This document shows, piece after piece, positions 24,529 through 32,913 of a DNA stretch of 64,000 nucleotides (positions are counted from its first letter, which is position 1; each line of letters begins with the position of its first letter). A program made the translations under genes and the position numbers. The stretch covers positions 1,736,001-1,800,000 of the forward strand of contig CAVWNC010000004.1 of the NCBI GenBank assembly GCA_963756455.1, given 5' to 3'. Below the pieces are notes generated by a model, which made no database searches, was not told the DNA's origin, and was given only the letters and a program-made list of their open reading frames with translations. This DNA is from DASQPA01 sp963756455. GTDB lineage: Bacteria > Acidobacteriota > Thermoanaerobaculia > Multivoradales > UBA5704.

Positions 24529-25599
24529 GTGAGCTGGATCGGAGCTGGGCTCGGAAGCGATCCCTTCGCGCGGCGGCCCCTGGTGGTCGTCGAGGATCAT
24601 CTGCACCACGTGACGGAGCTTCTGGAGGCTCTGGCGGAGGCGGACGCCGGTCTCCTCGGCCTGACGACCGTCCTCTGCCTCGACCGGCCGGGACCGGACA
24701 CCTCCCGCCTCGTCGACCGTTGGCTAGAAACCTACCCGGTGCTCCAGGTGGCGGCGCGCCTCGATCCCCAGGAGCCGAAGCCCGGGGAGAGGTGCCAGTC
24801 GCTCGATCCGGCAGTCTTCGAGAGCGCCAACCGCTGTGCCCGGACTGTGGCCGCGGCGCTCCGACCCGGCGGCCTGCTCCTCCAGGACATCCAGCTCGAG
24901 ACTCTCCGCTTCATCCCCCGCGACCGCTGGTGGGAGTCGATCTACCTGGCGAGCACCGTGCGCGGCACGTTCGCCGAGAACCCGCCCCTCTGCCGCTTCC
25001 TCTCCAACAAGCGGGGCTACGAGGCGACCTTCGGCCGCGAGCTCCTCGACGCCGGCTTCGATCCTCGGGACGTGATGGACAAGGGCGAGCTCAAGGAGCG
25101 GGTCGTCCCCACCATCCGCTCGCTCCTGGACCGCGCCTTCCCCTGGCGGCTGGAGATCGCCCAGGCTTCGCGGCTCACTCCCCCCATCGCCGTCGCGAAG
25201 ACCGAAGAAGATCGCCGCGAGGTGGAAACCGAGCTCGATCTCGTGTTCTGGTGCGGAGGCCCTCCCGCGGCTGGAATGGAAATCGGAGGCAGGCTGCTCG
25301 CCGGACGCCTGTCCCTCAAGGCCGGCAGCCAGGAGGCCGCGACCTGGAGCGCTTTGGTGGAGGACCGTCTGGAGACTGGCGAGGGCGTCCCCGTCGTCTC
25401 GGTGGGACAGCGGATCGCCCCCGAGGGTGCCGGCCGGGCCGAAGTCACCAATCTCGCCGCCCGGCACGTCCACGGCCTTCGCTCCCGCCTGGCGGACCCG
25501 GGCGCCATCGTGACCGCCCACCACGCCTACCGCCTCGCAGAGGGTCTCCGGGTCGGACGGGTGACGGCGCGAACGGCCAAAGTGGGCTCGCCCACTTGA
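24529..25599 (+). CDS. unknown protein divergently paired with the sensor kinase, receiver-like N-terminus
   Basis: The 356-residue protein is of unknown family. The N-terminus (RRPLVVVEDHLHHVTELLEA) resembles the first strand and helix of a receiver domain, but no clear phospho-acceptor Asp or Lys follows. A later segment, AALRPGGLLLQDIQLETLR, resembles a post-motif of Rossmann methyltransferases. The C-terminal half includes VSVGQRIAPEGAGRAEVTN. The start GTG is 23 bp from the kinase start on the other strand. A response partner for that kinase is possible from position only. Confidence 0.55.
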   Translation: MSWIGAGLGSDPFARRPLVVVEDHLHHVTELLEALAEADAGLLGLTTVLCLDRPGPDTSRLVDRWLETYPVLQVAARLDPQEPKPGERCQSLDPAVFESANRCARTVAAALRPGGLLLQDIQLETLRFIPRDRWWESIYLASTVRGTFAENPPLCRFLSNKRGYEATFGRELLDAGFDPRDVMDKGELKERVVPTIRSLLDRAFPWRLEIAQASRLTPPIAVAKTEEDRREVETELDLVFWCGGPPAAGMEIGGRLLAGRLSLKAGSQEAATWSALVEDRLETGEGVPVVSVGQRIAPEGAGRAEVTNLAARHVHGLRSRLADPGAIVTAHHAYRLAEGLRVGRVTARTAKVGSPT

Positions 25600-25625
25600 C
25601 CAAGCCCCACCCTTCTCCGCCAGGC

Positions 25626-26030
25626 TCAAGGCGCTAGCACGCGAACGTGAGGGAGCTTGGCGGCGGCCTTCTCGAAGGTCACCACTTCCTCGGCACCCGA
25701 ACGGAGATAGTTGCGATGGATCACACGGTCGATGAAGCCTGGCTTTGCAGATTCCAGATCTGGAGTGGCAAGAACCGCTGCAACCTCACCCGTTCCTTCG
25801 ACTCCCGGGCTGGCCAAGAACTCACCGATAGCCTTCAGAGTGTCTCTCTTCGAGGCTCCATAGTGATATTGGAGGGCATAGTAAGCCTCCGCGATAACCC
25901 AGTCGGAGACGAGGACACGATCGCCCGCCTTCTCACGCTCCAAAAGGTAGCTCAAGGCCACGAGAGCCAGGTCGCGAGGCTCGCCCGTCAGCACTCGCAC
26001 GAGGATCGATGTGTCGAGGCCGACGATCAC
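25626..26030 (-). CDS. VapC-like PIN-domain toxin
   Basis: The 134-residue protein has the PIN acidic positions in order: MIVGLDTSILVRVLTGEP (D6), SDWVIAEAYYAL (E), and late PGFIDRVIHRNY and VTFEKAAAKL. It overlaps the antitoxin upstream by 4 bp. RNase activity is expected from family. The gene looks intact. Confidence 0.85.
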   Translation of the reverse strand: MIVGLDTSILVRVLTGEPRDLALVALSYLLEREKAGDRVLVSDWVIAEAYYALQYHYGASKRDTLKAIGEFLASPGVEGTGEVAAVLATPDLESAKPGFIDRVIHRNYLRSGAEEVVTFEKAAAKLPHVRVLAP

Positions 26031-26326
26031 AGGTCGCGATCCCGAGCAACGCCGCGAGCGATGCTGGCACGGATCGTATTCATGTCGTGCCGTGTCCCGG
26101 CACGAACAGCTTTTCCCAGGATCCCGAACCAGGCCGGAATCGGTCGTCCTTCGGGCTGGATTCCGGCCGCCGCCGTCTCCTGCGCAGCAGGCTCGGACAG
26201 TACGTCTTGGCCGAGATAGCGCCGGTAGAGCTCTACGGTCACCTCGCGGACCGCCCGCCCTTCGAGAGCGCTCTTGGCCTTTACGAGGCGATAGAGCTCA
26301 TCGGGAACTTCGATGGTCGCCTTCAT
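26027..26326 (-). CDS. ribbon-helix-helix-type antitoxin of the PIN toxin
   Basis: The 99-residue protein begins MKATIEVPDELYRLVKAKSA and continues REVTVELYRRYL, a beta strand plus two helices typical of RHH (VapB/CopG-like) antitoxins that autorepress. The C-terminal part (PAWFGILGKAVRAGTRHDM) is the usual flexible toxin-binding region. Its stop overlaps the toxin start. Confidence 0.8.
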   Translation of the reverse strand: MKATIEVPDELYRLVKAKSALEGRAVREVTVELYRRYLGQDVLSEPAAQETAAAGIQPEGRPIPAWFGILGKAVRAGTRHDMNTIRASIARGVARDRDL

Positions 26327-26976
26327 GCAACCAGTAAACCGTATTGCTGGCGTCCCGTCAAGATGATGACCCGAGGGATCAAGCCTGAATCAAGGTCGCC
26401 CAGTCTTCGTCGCCCGCCCTCCCCATCGCCGTCGCCAGGACCAAGGAGGAAGCCTTGGGTTGGCACTTCTTGGAGCCTGGAGCCCGCACTTCTTGGGAAG
26501 AAATACCCACGGAGGCCGCGCCCCTGAAGACTTTGGCTCCTCACTGCCGGCTGTTGCGCTCCAACTTCTCCTTTTCGTGGGCAAGAACCCTGTTTTCCAG
26601 ACTCGAAAAGAGCATTACTTAAGCCAAAAACATCTTTTCCGACCGAGATATGTTCTTTTCTCCGCGAGAAAAGAGGACAGTCGGAGGTGAAATCTTCTTT
26701 TCTGGTCGCTAAAACCTCTTTTCCGCTGGCAAAAACAGGCTTCGAGCCTCTGAAAACCAGTTTCCTGGCCCTGAAATCCGGTTTTCCCCGGAGTACCTCT
26801 TCTTTTAGCCGCGTAAAAAGCCTCCGCTGGGCCTCTACTCGAGGCTCTCGGGTGATGACCGGACCTGAACCTCCCCCGACCTTCGCTTTCCGCCCCTCGC
26901 CTCCTGGAGGTCGCGGCATATCCCGCCTCCCCCGCCTCCCCCTACGCTCCTTCGAGAACCGAAAGGAGGCAGGACC
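26327..26976. repeat. 650-bp gap holding a degenerate 21-22-nt hairpin repeat array (core 26530-26830)
   Basis: Between the VapBC promoter side and the permease lie about ten loose copies of a 21-22-nt unit of the form CTTTTCCGCTGGCAAAAAC, in which T-rich and A-rich ends are self-complementary around a short GC loop (for example CTTTTCTC cgc GAGAAAAG at about 26655). Read on the minus strand, the 21-nt spacing gives a heptad-like peptide pattern (FRGSKPV, FASGKEV), but the frame is not clearly a gene. The reverse-complemented core (TTGCCAGCGGAAA) resembles that of the 22-nt array at 44585-44820, so they may be one family. No other gene is supported here. Confidence 0.6.
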
Positions 26977-28473
26977 ATGGCGAACCCCCTCTTTGCTCGC
27001 AAACCCTTGGAGATGCTGCTCGAGGAGCTTAAAGGCGAGAACCGGCTCCGCCGGGTGCTCGGCCCCATCCAGCTCACCAGCCTGGGCGTCGGCGCGGTCA
27101 TCGGCGCCGGGATCTTCGTGACCACCGGGGCGATCGCCCGGCAGGTGACGGGGCCGGCGCTCATGCTCTCGTACGTCGTGGCCGGGCTCGTCTGCGTCCT
27201 CGCAGCCCTCTGCTACGCCGAGTTCGCGTCGATGGTCCCCGTGGCGGGCTCGGCGTACACCTACGCCTATGCCACCCTGGGCGAGCTCTTCGCCTGGATC
27301 ATCGGCTGGGACCTGGTTCTGGAGTACGCCGTGAGCTCGGCGACCGTCGCGAACGGCTGGTCGGGCTACTTCCAGAGCGTTTTAGACGTCGTCGGCTGGC
27401 ACCTCCCCAAGGCTCTGGCGGGGCCAATCGTCAACTACGATCCGGCGCTCGGGCGGCTCGTCGCCACCGGTTCGGTGATCAACCTGCCGGCCTTGGCGAT
27501 CGTCGTCCTCGTCACCGGCATCCTGGTCGTCGGCATCCGCGAGAGCGCCGGGCTCAATACGATCCTCGTCGGGATCAAGGTCGCCGCGGTCTTCTTCGTC
27601 ATCGGGGTCGGCGCCTTCTACGTCCACCCCGCCAACTGGCACCCCTTCGCGCCCTACGGCCTGACCGGCCTGCAGGTCTTCGGCCACACCCTCTTCGGCC
27701 AGAGCGATGCCGGGGGCAAGCCGCTCGGGATGCTCGCCGGCTCGGCCCTCGCCTTCTTCGCCTACATCGGATTCGACTCGGTCTCCACCCACTCCGAAGA
27801 AGCGAAGAACCCGCAGCGGGACGTCCCCATCGGGATTCTGGTTTCGCTCGTCCTCTGCACGCTCCTCTACATCGCGGTCGTCGCCGTGATGACCGGCATG
27901 GTGCCCTACGGCCAGCTCGACATGAACGCCCCGGTCTCCGACGCCTTCCGCCGGGTGGGGCTGCGCTGGGCACAGTTCCTGATCGCTCTCGCGGGGATCG
28001 CCGGCATCACCTCGGTCCTCCTCGTCACCATGCTGAGCCAGGCCCGGGTGCTCCTCGCCATCGCCCGCGACGGCCTCCTGCCGCAGAGCTTCTTCGGCGC
28101 CGTCCACGAGCGCTTCCGCACCCCCTGGAAGTCGACGATCCTGACCGGCGCCTTCGTCGGTGTCCTCTCGGCGTTCCTCCCCATCGACGTCCTCCTCATG
28201 CTGGTCAACATGGGGACGCTCCTGGCCTTCGTCATCGTCTGCTCGGCGGTCCTCATCATGCGGCGGACCCACCCGGAGGCGGCGCGGCCGTTCCGCGTCC
28301 GCTTCGTGCCTCTGGTCCCCATCCTGGGGATCGCGAGCTGCCTCCTCCTCATGTTCTCGCTGCCTTCCGAGAACTGGCTGCGGCTCGTCATCTGGCTCGC
28401 GATCGGTCTCACGATCTACTTCGGCTATGGGAGAAAGCACAGCACCCTCGCCCGCCTCCGCCGTTTGAAGTAG
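26977..28473 (+). CDS. APC-superfamily amino acid permease
   Basis: The 498-residue, roughly 12-13-TM transporter is of the cationic amino acid transporter branch. TM1 carries LGVGAVIGAGIFVTTG, the substrate-binding unwound helix motif GAGIFV. YAEFASMVPVAGSAYTYAY follows in TM3, and FFAYIGFDSVSTHSEEAKNP in TM6-loop is the family hallmark. It is an inner membrane proton-coupled or facilitated uptake system; the exact substrate is unknown. ATG 26977 has AAAGGAGG 8 bp upstream. It appears monocistronic. Confidence 0.92.
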   Translation: MANPLFARKPLEMLLEELKGENRLRRVLGPIQLTSLGVGAVIGAGIFVTTGAIARQVTGPALMLSYVVAGLVCVLAALCYAEFASMVPVAGSAYTYAYATLGELFAWIIGWDLVLEYAVSSATVANGWSGYFQSVLDVVGWHLPKALAGPIVNYDPALGRLVATGSVINLPALAIVVLVTGILVVGIRESAGLNTILVGIKVAAVFFVIGVGAFYVHPANWHPFAPYGLTGLQVFGHTLFGQSDAGGKPLGMLAGSALAFFAYIGFDSVSTHSEEAKNPQRDVPIGILVSLVLCTLLYIAVVAVMTGMVPYGQLDMNAPVSDAFRRVGLRWAQFLIALAGIAGITSVLLVTMLSQARVLLAIARDGLLPQSFFGAVHERFRTPWKSTILTGAFVGVLSAFLPIDVLLMLVNMGTLLAFVIVCSAVLIMRRTHPEAARPFRVRFVPLVPILGIASCLLLMFSLPSENWLRLVIWLAIGLTIYFGYGRKHSTLARLRRLK

Positions 28474-28530
28474 GGCCGGTATCGTCGATGCGGTGGGTGT
28501 AGGTTGCGCGAATCCGCGCGACCCGGGCCG

Positions 28531-28929
28531 TCAGGTCGCTTTGCGGCGGAGCTCTGCGAGCTTCTCGAAGTGGGCATCCTGGTGAACGAGCCCGAGCCCG
28601 TGATGCGCGGCACAGGCCGCGATGAGGAGGTCGGTGGCAGGAACCGTCAGACCTTCGCCGCGAGCCAACCGGGCCCAGGAGCGGGCGAGATCCCAGACTT
28701 CAGGGGTGGTGGGAACGGTCGCGAGATTCTCTTCCATCTCGCGGAGCAGGCGGATCTCGCCCTCACCCCGGGCACCGTTCCAGAGCTCGACCCGCACCAG
28801 GTCACAGAGGACGGCCCGGTCTTCGGTCGTGAGCTCGCTCACGCGGGCACGGATCGCCGGCTGGCCGCCCGGTCGGAGCGTTTCGATCCAGGCCGAGGTG
28901 TCGATCAGGAAGCGCCGCCTCTCGCTCAA
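28531..28929 (-). CDS. VapC-like PIN-domain toxin
   Basis: The TTG start at 28929 is proposed because it overlaps the antitoxin stop (TTGA). It yields MSERRRFLIDTSAWIETLR and 132 residues. The catalytic acidic residues appear in order: D in LIDTSAW, E in VRVELWNGAR, D in VPATDLLIAACAAHHGL and the final VHQDAHFEKL. A longer upstream frame is not needed. RNase toxin by family; partner at 28926-29129. Confidence 0.88.
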   Translation of the reverse strand: MSERRRFLIDTSAWIETLRPGGQPAIRARVSELTTEDRAVLCDLVRVELWNGARGEGEIRLLREMEENLATVPTTPEVWDLARSWARLARGEGLTVPATDLLIAACAAHHGLGLVHQDAHFEKLAELRRKAT

Positions 28930-29129
28930 GCGTCCTCTCTCCCTTGCCGCAGCTCCTCCTGCGTCATAAAGCCTTCCAGGGTTCCGAACTTCTCTGCCAG
29001 ACTCTGGAGCCGCCGCCGGCGGTTGAACTCTTCGAGGGCGATCACTACGGCTTCGCGCTTGGTCTTGGCACCCGTATGGCGGATAGCTTCTTCCAGCTCC
29101 GACTCTGGAATATCTACGGTGGTCTTCAT
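28926..29129 (-). CDS. VapB-like ribbon-helix-helix antitoxin
   Basis: The 67-residue protein is of the pattern MKTTVDIPESELEEAIRHTG then KREAVVIALEEFNRRRRLQ, the VapB type-II antitoxin layout (N-terminal strand, two helices, acidic tail MTQEELRQGREDA). Overlaps the toxin start by 4 bp. Expected to bind the operon promoter and the PIN toxin. Confidence 0.85.
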   Translation of the reverse strand: MKTTVDIPESELEEAIRHTGAKTKREAVVIALEEFNRRRRLQSLAEKFGTLEGFMTQEELRQGREDA

Positions 29130-29279
29130 GCATCCATTGTACCAAGAATCGGATTCCCTGAGACCTAAAGATGGATTCTACCGCGCTGACTTCGCCAGCT
29201 GCCAGGGGCCCTCGCCCGGCTCCGCCGTTTGCCATAGGATGAAGGGAGCGTCCCGTCTGATCCGCCAGGAGGAAAGAAG

Positions 29280-30443
29280 GTGAGAAAACCGAGTGCCGCG
29301 GCAGTCCGGCTGATCGTCACCATCGGCGTCCTGATCGCCGTGGTGGCGCTCGTCTACGCGCTCCGCGATATCCTCCTCCCCCTCTTTCTCGCCCTGGCGA
29401 TCGCCTACGTGGCGAACCCCGCGGTCACCGCGTTCGAGCGCCGGGGCTGGTCGCGGACCACCGGCACGCTCGTCATCACCCTTCTCCTCATCCTCCTCGC
29501 GACCGGCTTCTTCCTCTATCTCATTCCGGCGATCGGCTCCCAGGTCCATCACCTGGAGGAGCGCCTGCCGCAGTATGTGGAGCGCATCCGCTCCCAATTC
29601 CTCCCCTGGCTCGCCGGGCTCGAAACGCGCTTCCCCAAGCAGTACTTAGAGCTTCAGGTGCGCGCCAAGGCGGCTCTCGAAGAGCAGATGCCGCGGATCG
29701 CGACCGACGTCACCGCCTGGCTCGGGCACATTCTGGGCAGCCTCGCGAGCCTCGTTCTGTTTCTCCTGGACCTCGTCTTCGTGCCGGTCTTCGCCTTCTA
29801 TCTCCTGGTCGACCTGCCGAAGATCAAGCGCAAGGTCCGCGAGATGATCCCCCTCCCCTACCGGGCGGTGGTCGTCTCGCGGATGCACGAGCTCGACACC
29901 GCGGTCTCCTCGTTCGTCCGCGGCCAACTGACGATCGCCGCGATTCTCGCGGTGATCGACGCCACCGGCCTGGTCCTCCTCGGGGTGCCGCTCGGCCTCG
30001 TCTTGGGGCTTTTGGCCGGCCTCGCCAATTTCGTGCCCTACATGTCGCTCGTCGTCGGCCTGGCGCCGGCCCTCCTCCTCTCCTGGGCGGAGGACCAGAG
30101 CCCGGCGAGGCTCCTGGGCGTCGCCGCGGTCTTCGCCGGCGGTCACCTGCTCGAAGGGATGTTCCTCTCCCCCAGGATCTTAAGCCGCAGCGTCGACCTC
30201 CACCCGGTCTGGGTGCTGCTCTCGATCATCGTGGGAGGGAGCCTCTTCGGGCTCGTGGGGATGGTGATCGCCGTGCCGACGGCGGCGGCGATCCAGGTCT
30301 TTATGCGCCACGGCTTCGAGAGCTACCGCCGCTCGCGGATCTACCAGGGCGACAGTCTCATGGAGCCGCTGGAGCCGCTGGAGCCGTCGGAGCTCCTGCC
30401 GGCGAGAGAGGGTTCTCCCGCCGGCTCGGAGCCTTTCGTCTGA
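29280..30443 (+). CDS. AI-2E family (PerM-like) transporter
   Basis: The 387-residue membrane protein has an N-terminal hairpin of TM helices (LIVTIGVLIAVVALVYAL, then LPLFLALAIAYVANPAV), a central amphipathic region, and C-terminal TMs with GLANFVPYMSLVVGLAPALL and the family block GHLLEGMFLSPRILSRSVDLHP. The family includes exporters and Na/H antiporters as well as the AI-2 permease TqsA, so autoinducer transport should not be assumed. GTG 29280 has AGGAGGAAAG just upstream. It converges with the LysM gene with 9 bp between stops. Confidence 0.88.
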   Translation: MRKPSAAAVRLIVTIGVLIAVVALVYALRDILLPLFLALAIAYVANPAVTAFERRGWSRTTGTLVITLLLILLATGFFLYLIPAIGSQVHHLEERLPQYVERIRSQFLPWLAGLETRFPKQYLELQVRAKAALEEQMPRIATDVTAWLGHILGSLASLVLFLLDLVFVPVFAFYLLVDLPKIKRKVREMIPLPYRAVVVSRMHELDTAVSSFVRGQLTIAAILAVIDATGLVLLGVPLGLVLGLLAGLANFVPYMSLVVGLAPALLLSWAEDQSPARLLGVAAVFAGGHLLEGMFLSPRILSRSVDLHPVWVLLSIIVGGSLFGLVGMVIAVPTAAAIQVFMRHGFESYRRSRIYQGDSLMEPLEPLEPSELLPAREGSPAGSEPFV

Positions 30444-30452
30444 TCTAAAAGC

Positions 30453-30956
30453 TTAGGCTTGAGCGTCGGGAATGCGGAGAACCTGGCCGGGATAGATCTC
30501 GTCGGGGTCCTTGAGCATGGGCCGGTTGGCCTCGAAGATCTTCGGGTAGAGATTTGCGTTGCCGTAGAAGTGCTTGGCGATGTGGGAGAGGTTGTCGCCG
30601 GAGACGACGGTGTAGAACGTGGCCTCCGGGGCGGGGGTGGTGACGGTCATCTGATCGTCCACCTTGGCGATCCCCTCGACGTTGCCGAGCATGAGGACCA
30701 CCTTCTCCTTCACTTCCTGCGACGGCGCCTCGCCGGTGACCGTCACGAGGTCGTCGTCGACGCGGACGCCGAGCTCGTCGACCGCGAGGCCCATGTCGCC
30801 GATCAACTTGGCCAAGGCCGCCGCCTTGTTCCTCTCGCCGGCCTCCTTGGCCTCCTGCACCTGCTCCGGTGTCGCGGCGGCGGGCGGCGCCGGCGGCGCT
30901 TCGGATTCGAGGTGAAGCTTCTTCGCGGCGCTCTTCAAGAAATCGAACAAACCCAT
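30453..30956 (-). CDS. BON-LysM protein (YgaU/Kbp-like)
   Basis: The 167-residue protein starts MGLFDFLKSAAKKL and then has a BON domain (LGVRVDDDLVTVTGEAPSQE...VEGIAKVDDQMTV, about 60-105). A C-terminal LysM domain follows (FYTVVSGDNLSHIAKHFYGN, ending IYPGQVLRIP). This is the architecture of Escherichia coli Kbp/YgaU, a cytoplasmic K+-binding protein. No signal peptide is seen, which fits that role better than peptidoglycan binding. Confidence 0.88.
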   Translation of the reverse strand: MGLFDFLKSAAKKLHLESEAPPAPPAAATPEQVQEAKEAGERNKAAALAKLIGDMGLAVDELGVRVDDDLVTVTGEAPSQEVKEKVVLMLGNVEGIAKVDDQMTVTTPAPEATFYTVVSGDNLSHIAKHFYGNANLYPKIFEANRPMLKDPDEIYPGQVLRIPDAQA

Positions 30957-31157
30957 GTGGGGCTCCTTCCTAAGGGGGGAATCGGGATCGGGCGGTGCGG
31001 CTCACCCGGGGAGAACGACGCAGCGGATTCTAAGAGATGCGGGTTACACCCGACATTACTACAGGAATCGTCGAGGAGATTTCTTGCAACAAACGTGCAA
31101 CAAGCGTCCCTGCCCCGCGGACGGCGCGGACACCCGGGGCCCATCGGCTCTCTCTTT

Positions 31158-31610
31158 TTAGGAAGGGAGCGTCGCGGGGAGGGCATCGGCGGCGGCGGCG
31201 GGCCCCTGGACGCGCGAGGCCTCGGCGAGGACGAGACGGAGGGTCTCGATGTCGACCGGCTTCATCAGGTACTTGTCGAAACCGCACTCGAAGGCCCGAT
31301 CCCGGTGAGTTTCGCAACGAAAGGCGGTGACCGCGACGATGAGGATGTCCGTTCCACCGGGCGCGGAGCGGAGCTTCTGGGCCACCTCGAAGCCGTCCAT
31401 GCCGGGGAGACCGATGTCCAGGAGGGCCACGTCCGGCATCTGCGTCGAGGCCGCCAGGAGGCCCGCCGGGCCGTCCGGCGTCAGGCGGGGCTCGTATCCC
31501 CAGAGGGCCAGGAGCGCTCCCATGAGCCGCAGGCTCTCGGTGTCGTCCTCGACGACCAGGACGCGCAAGGGGTTCGCGAGAGGCGGAGAGGAGCATTCCA
31601 CGGCGGCCAT
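31158..31610 (-). CDS. single-domain response regulator
   Basis: The 150-residue CheY-like receiver has acidic pocket VVEDD (20-24), phospho-acceptor Asp in DVALLDIGLPGMDGF, conserved Thr in VAVTAF and Lys in YLMKPVD. No output domain follows, only an Ala-rich tail. It would relay a phosphoryl signal by protein contact, perhaps as the receiver of a hybrid pathway. No histidine kinase is adjacent. Confidence 0.88.
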   Translation of the reverse strand: MAAVECSSPPLANPLRVLVVEDDTESLRLMGALLALWGYEPRLTPDGPAGLLAASTQMPDVALLDIGLPGMDGFEVAQKLRSAPGGTDILIVAVTAFRCETHRDRAFECGFDKYLMKPVDIETLRLVLAEASRVQGPAAAADALPATLPS

Positions 31611-31643
31611 TACGATCCGATTGTATCGGAACCCCCGGTGACG

Positions 31644-31674
31644 ACAAGGTTACAGCAGTATTGCTGAAACTTGT
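31644..31674 (-). terminator. inverted repeat at the end of the efflux permease operon
   Basis: ACAAG...CTTGT and CAGCA...TGCTG form an imperfect hairpin with a 4-nt loop, directly after the stop of the last ABC permease gene. There is no U-run, so factor-independent termination is not certain. An operator for the response regulator gene downstream is the alternative. Confidence 0.35.
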
Positions 31675-32898
31675 CTACTCGTACCGTAGTGCGTCGATCG
31701 GGTCGAGCCGGGACGCCTTTCCCGCCGGATAGACGCCGAAGAAGATGCCGACGAGGGCCGAAAAGCCGAAGGCGAGCCCCACCGCCCACAGTGGCACATG
31801 GGCGGCCGGCCAGTCTCCCGGGAGGGCCTTGGCGATCCCCGCTCCCAGGCCGTAACCGAGGACGAGCCCGAGGATGCCGCCGACGAGCGACAGGGTGACC
31901 GCCTCGATCAGGAACTGGAAGAGGACGTCCTGGCGCCGGGCGCCGACCGCCTTCCTCACCCCGATCTCCCGCGTCCTTTCGGTCACCGAGACCAGCATGA
32001 TGTTCATGATGCCGATGCCGCCGACGACGAGCGCGATGCTCACCACCCCCCCCACCACCAGGGTGATGCGGCCGAGGATGCGCTCGACGAGCGCCAGGAT
32101 CTCGTCCTGCACGAGAACCTGGAAGTCGTCCGGATCGCCCTTGGGGATCTTGTGGCGCTGGCGCAGGAGATGCGTGATGCCGTCCTTCACCTCGTCGACC
32201 TGGTCGGCGCTCCGCGCCTGGATGCGGAGTTGGATCTGGTCGCCCGCCTGGCGGCCGAAAAGGGTGAGCGCCGAGTCGAAGGGGATGAAGACCAGGTTGT
32301 CGAGGTTCTGCCCCAGGCTCTGGCCCTTCTTTTCGGTCACCCCGATAACCGTCGCCGGGTAGCGGCCGACGTAGATCTCCTTGCCGAGGGGGTCGGAGCC
32401 CAGGGCCAGCCCGTCGACCACCTCCTGGCCGACGACCGCCACCTTGCGGCGATCCGAGACGTCGAGGCCGGAAAAGAAGCGCCCTGCTGAGACCTCGAAG
32501 TTGTTCACCTCCGGCCAGTCCTGGTTGACGCCGATGATGAAGTCCGGGGTGTGGGTGCGGTCGCGGTAGTGGACGTCCGCCGGGCCGACGACGGCCGGGG
32601 TGATGAGCCGCACTCCCGAAACCTGCCGGCGGATCGCGAGGCCGTCGTCCCAGGTGAGCCGGACCTGCCGCGCCACCGTCTCCGGCTGGCCGTGCTGGAG
32701 GTTGGGGAGGACCATGACGTAGGACGCCCCCACCCCCTGGAGCTCCTTGGTGATCATGAACTGCATCCCCTGGACGAGCGAGACGACGGCGATCACCGCG
32801 GCGACCCCGATGATGATCCCCAGGGCGGTCAGAAAGGAACGCATGGCATTGGCGCGGAGCGCCGCGAACGCGATCCGGAAGTTTTCGAAGAAGCCCAT
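31675..32898 (-). CDS. MacB/FtsX-type ABC transporter permease (second copy)
   Basis: The 407-residue protein has one N-terminal TM (about 20-40), a large periplasmic MacB-PCD domain and three C-terminal TMs of the FtsX domain. The pre-TM2 motif VSVTERTREIGVRKAVGAR is the family hallmark. It is strongly similar to the permease just upstream, so the pair probably forms a heterodimer. It is the last gene of the tripartite efflux locus. It would transmit ATPase-driven movement to the periplasmic adaptor. Confidence 0.92.
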   Translation of the reverse strand: MGFFENFRIAFAALRANAMRSFLTALGIIIGVAAVIAVVSLVQGMQFMITKELQGVGASYVMVLPNLQHGQPETVARQVRLTWDDGLAIRRQVSGVRLITPAVVGPADVHYRDRTHTPDFIIGVNQDWPEVNNFEVSAGRFFSGLDVSDRRKVAVVGQEVVDGLALGSDPLGKEIYVGRYPATVIGVTEKKGQSLGQNLDNLVFIPFDSALTLFGRQAGDQIQLRIQARSADQVDEVKDGITHLLRQRHKIPKGDPDDFQVLVQDEILALVERILGRITLVVGGVVSIALVVGGIGIMNIMLVSVTERTREIGVRKAVGARRQDVLFQFLIEAVTLSLVGGILGLVLGYGLGAGIAKALPGDWPAAHVPLWAVGLAFGFSALVGIFFGVYPAGKASRLDPIDALRYE

Positions 32899-32913
32899 GC
32901 CCGATTCGCCCGT

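Noticed and set aside
26323..26919. A 198-residue minus-strand gene with heptad repeats
   Set aside because: The 21-nt repeat period keeps every frame partly open; the frame overlaps the antitoxin start and has no good ribosome-binding site. Kept as a repeat, with the peptide reading mentioned.
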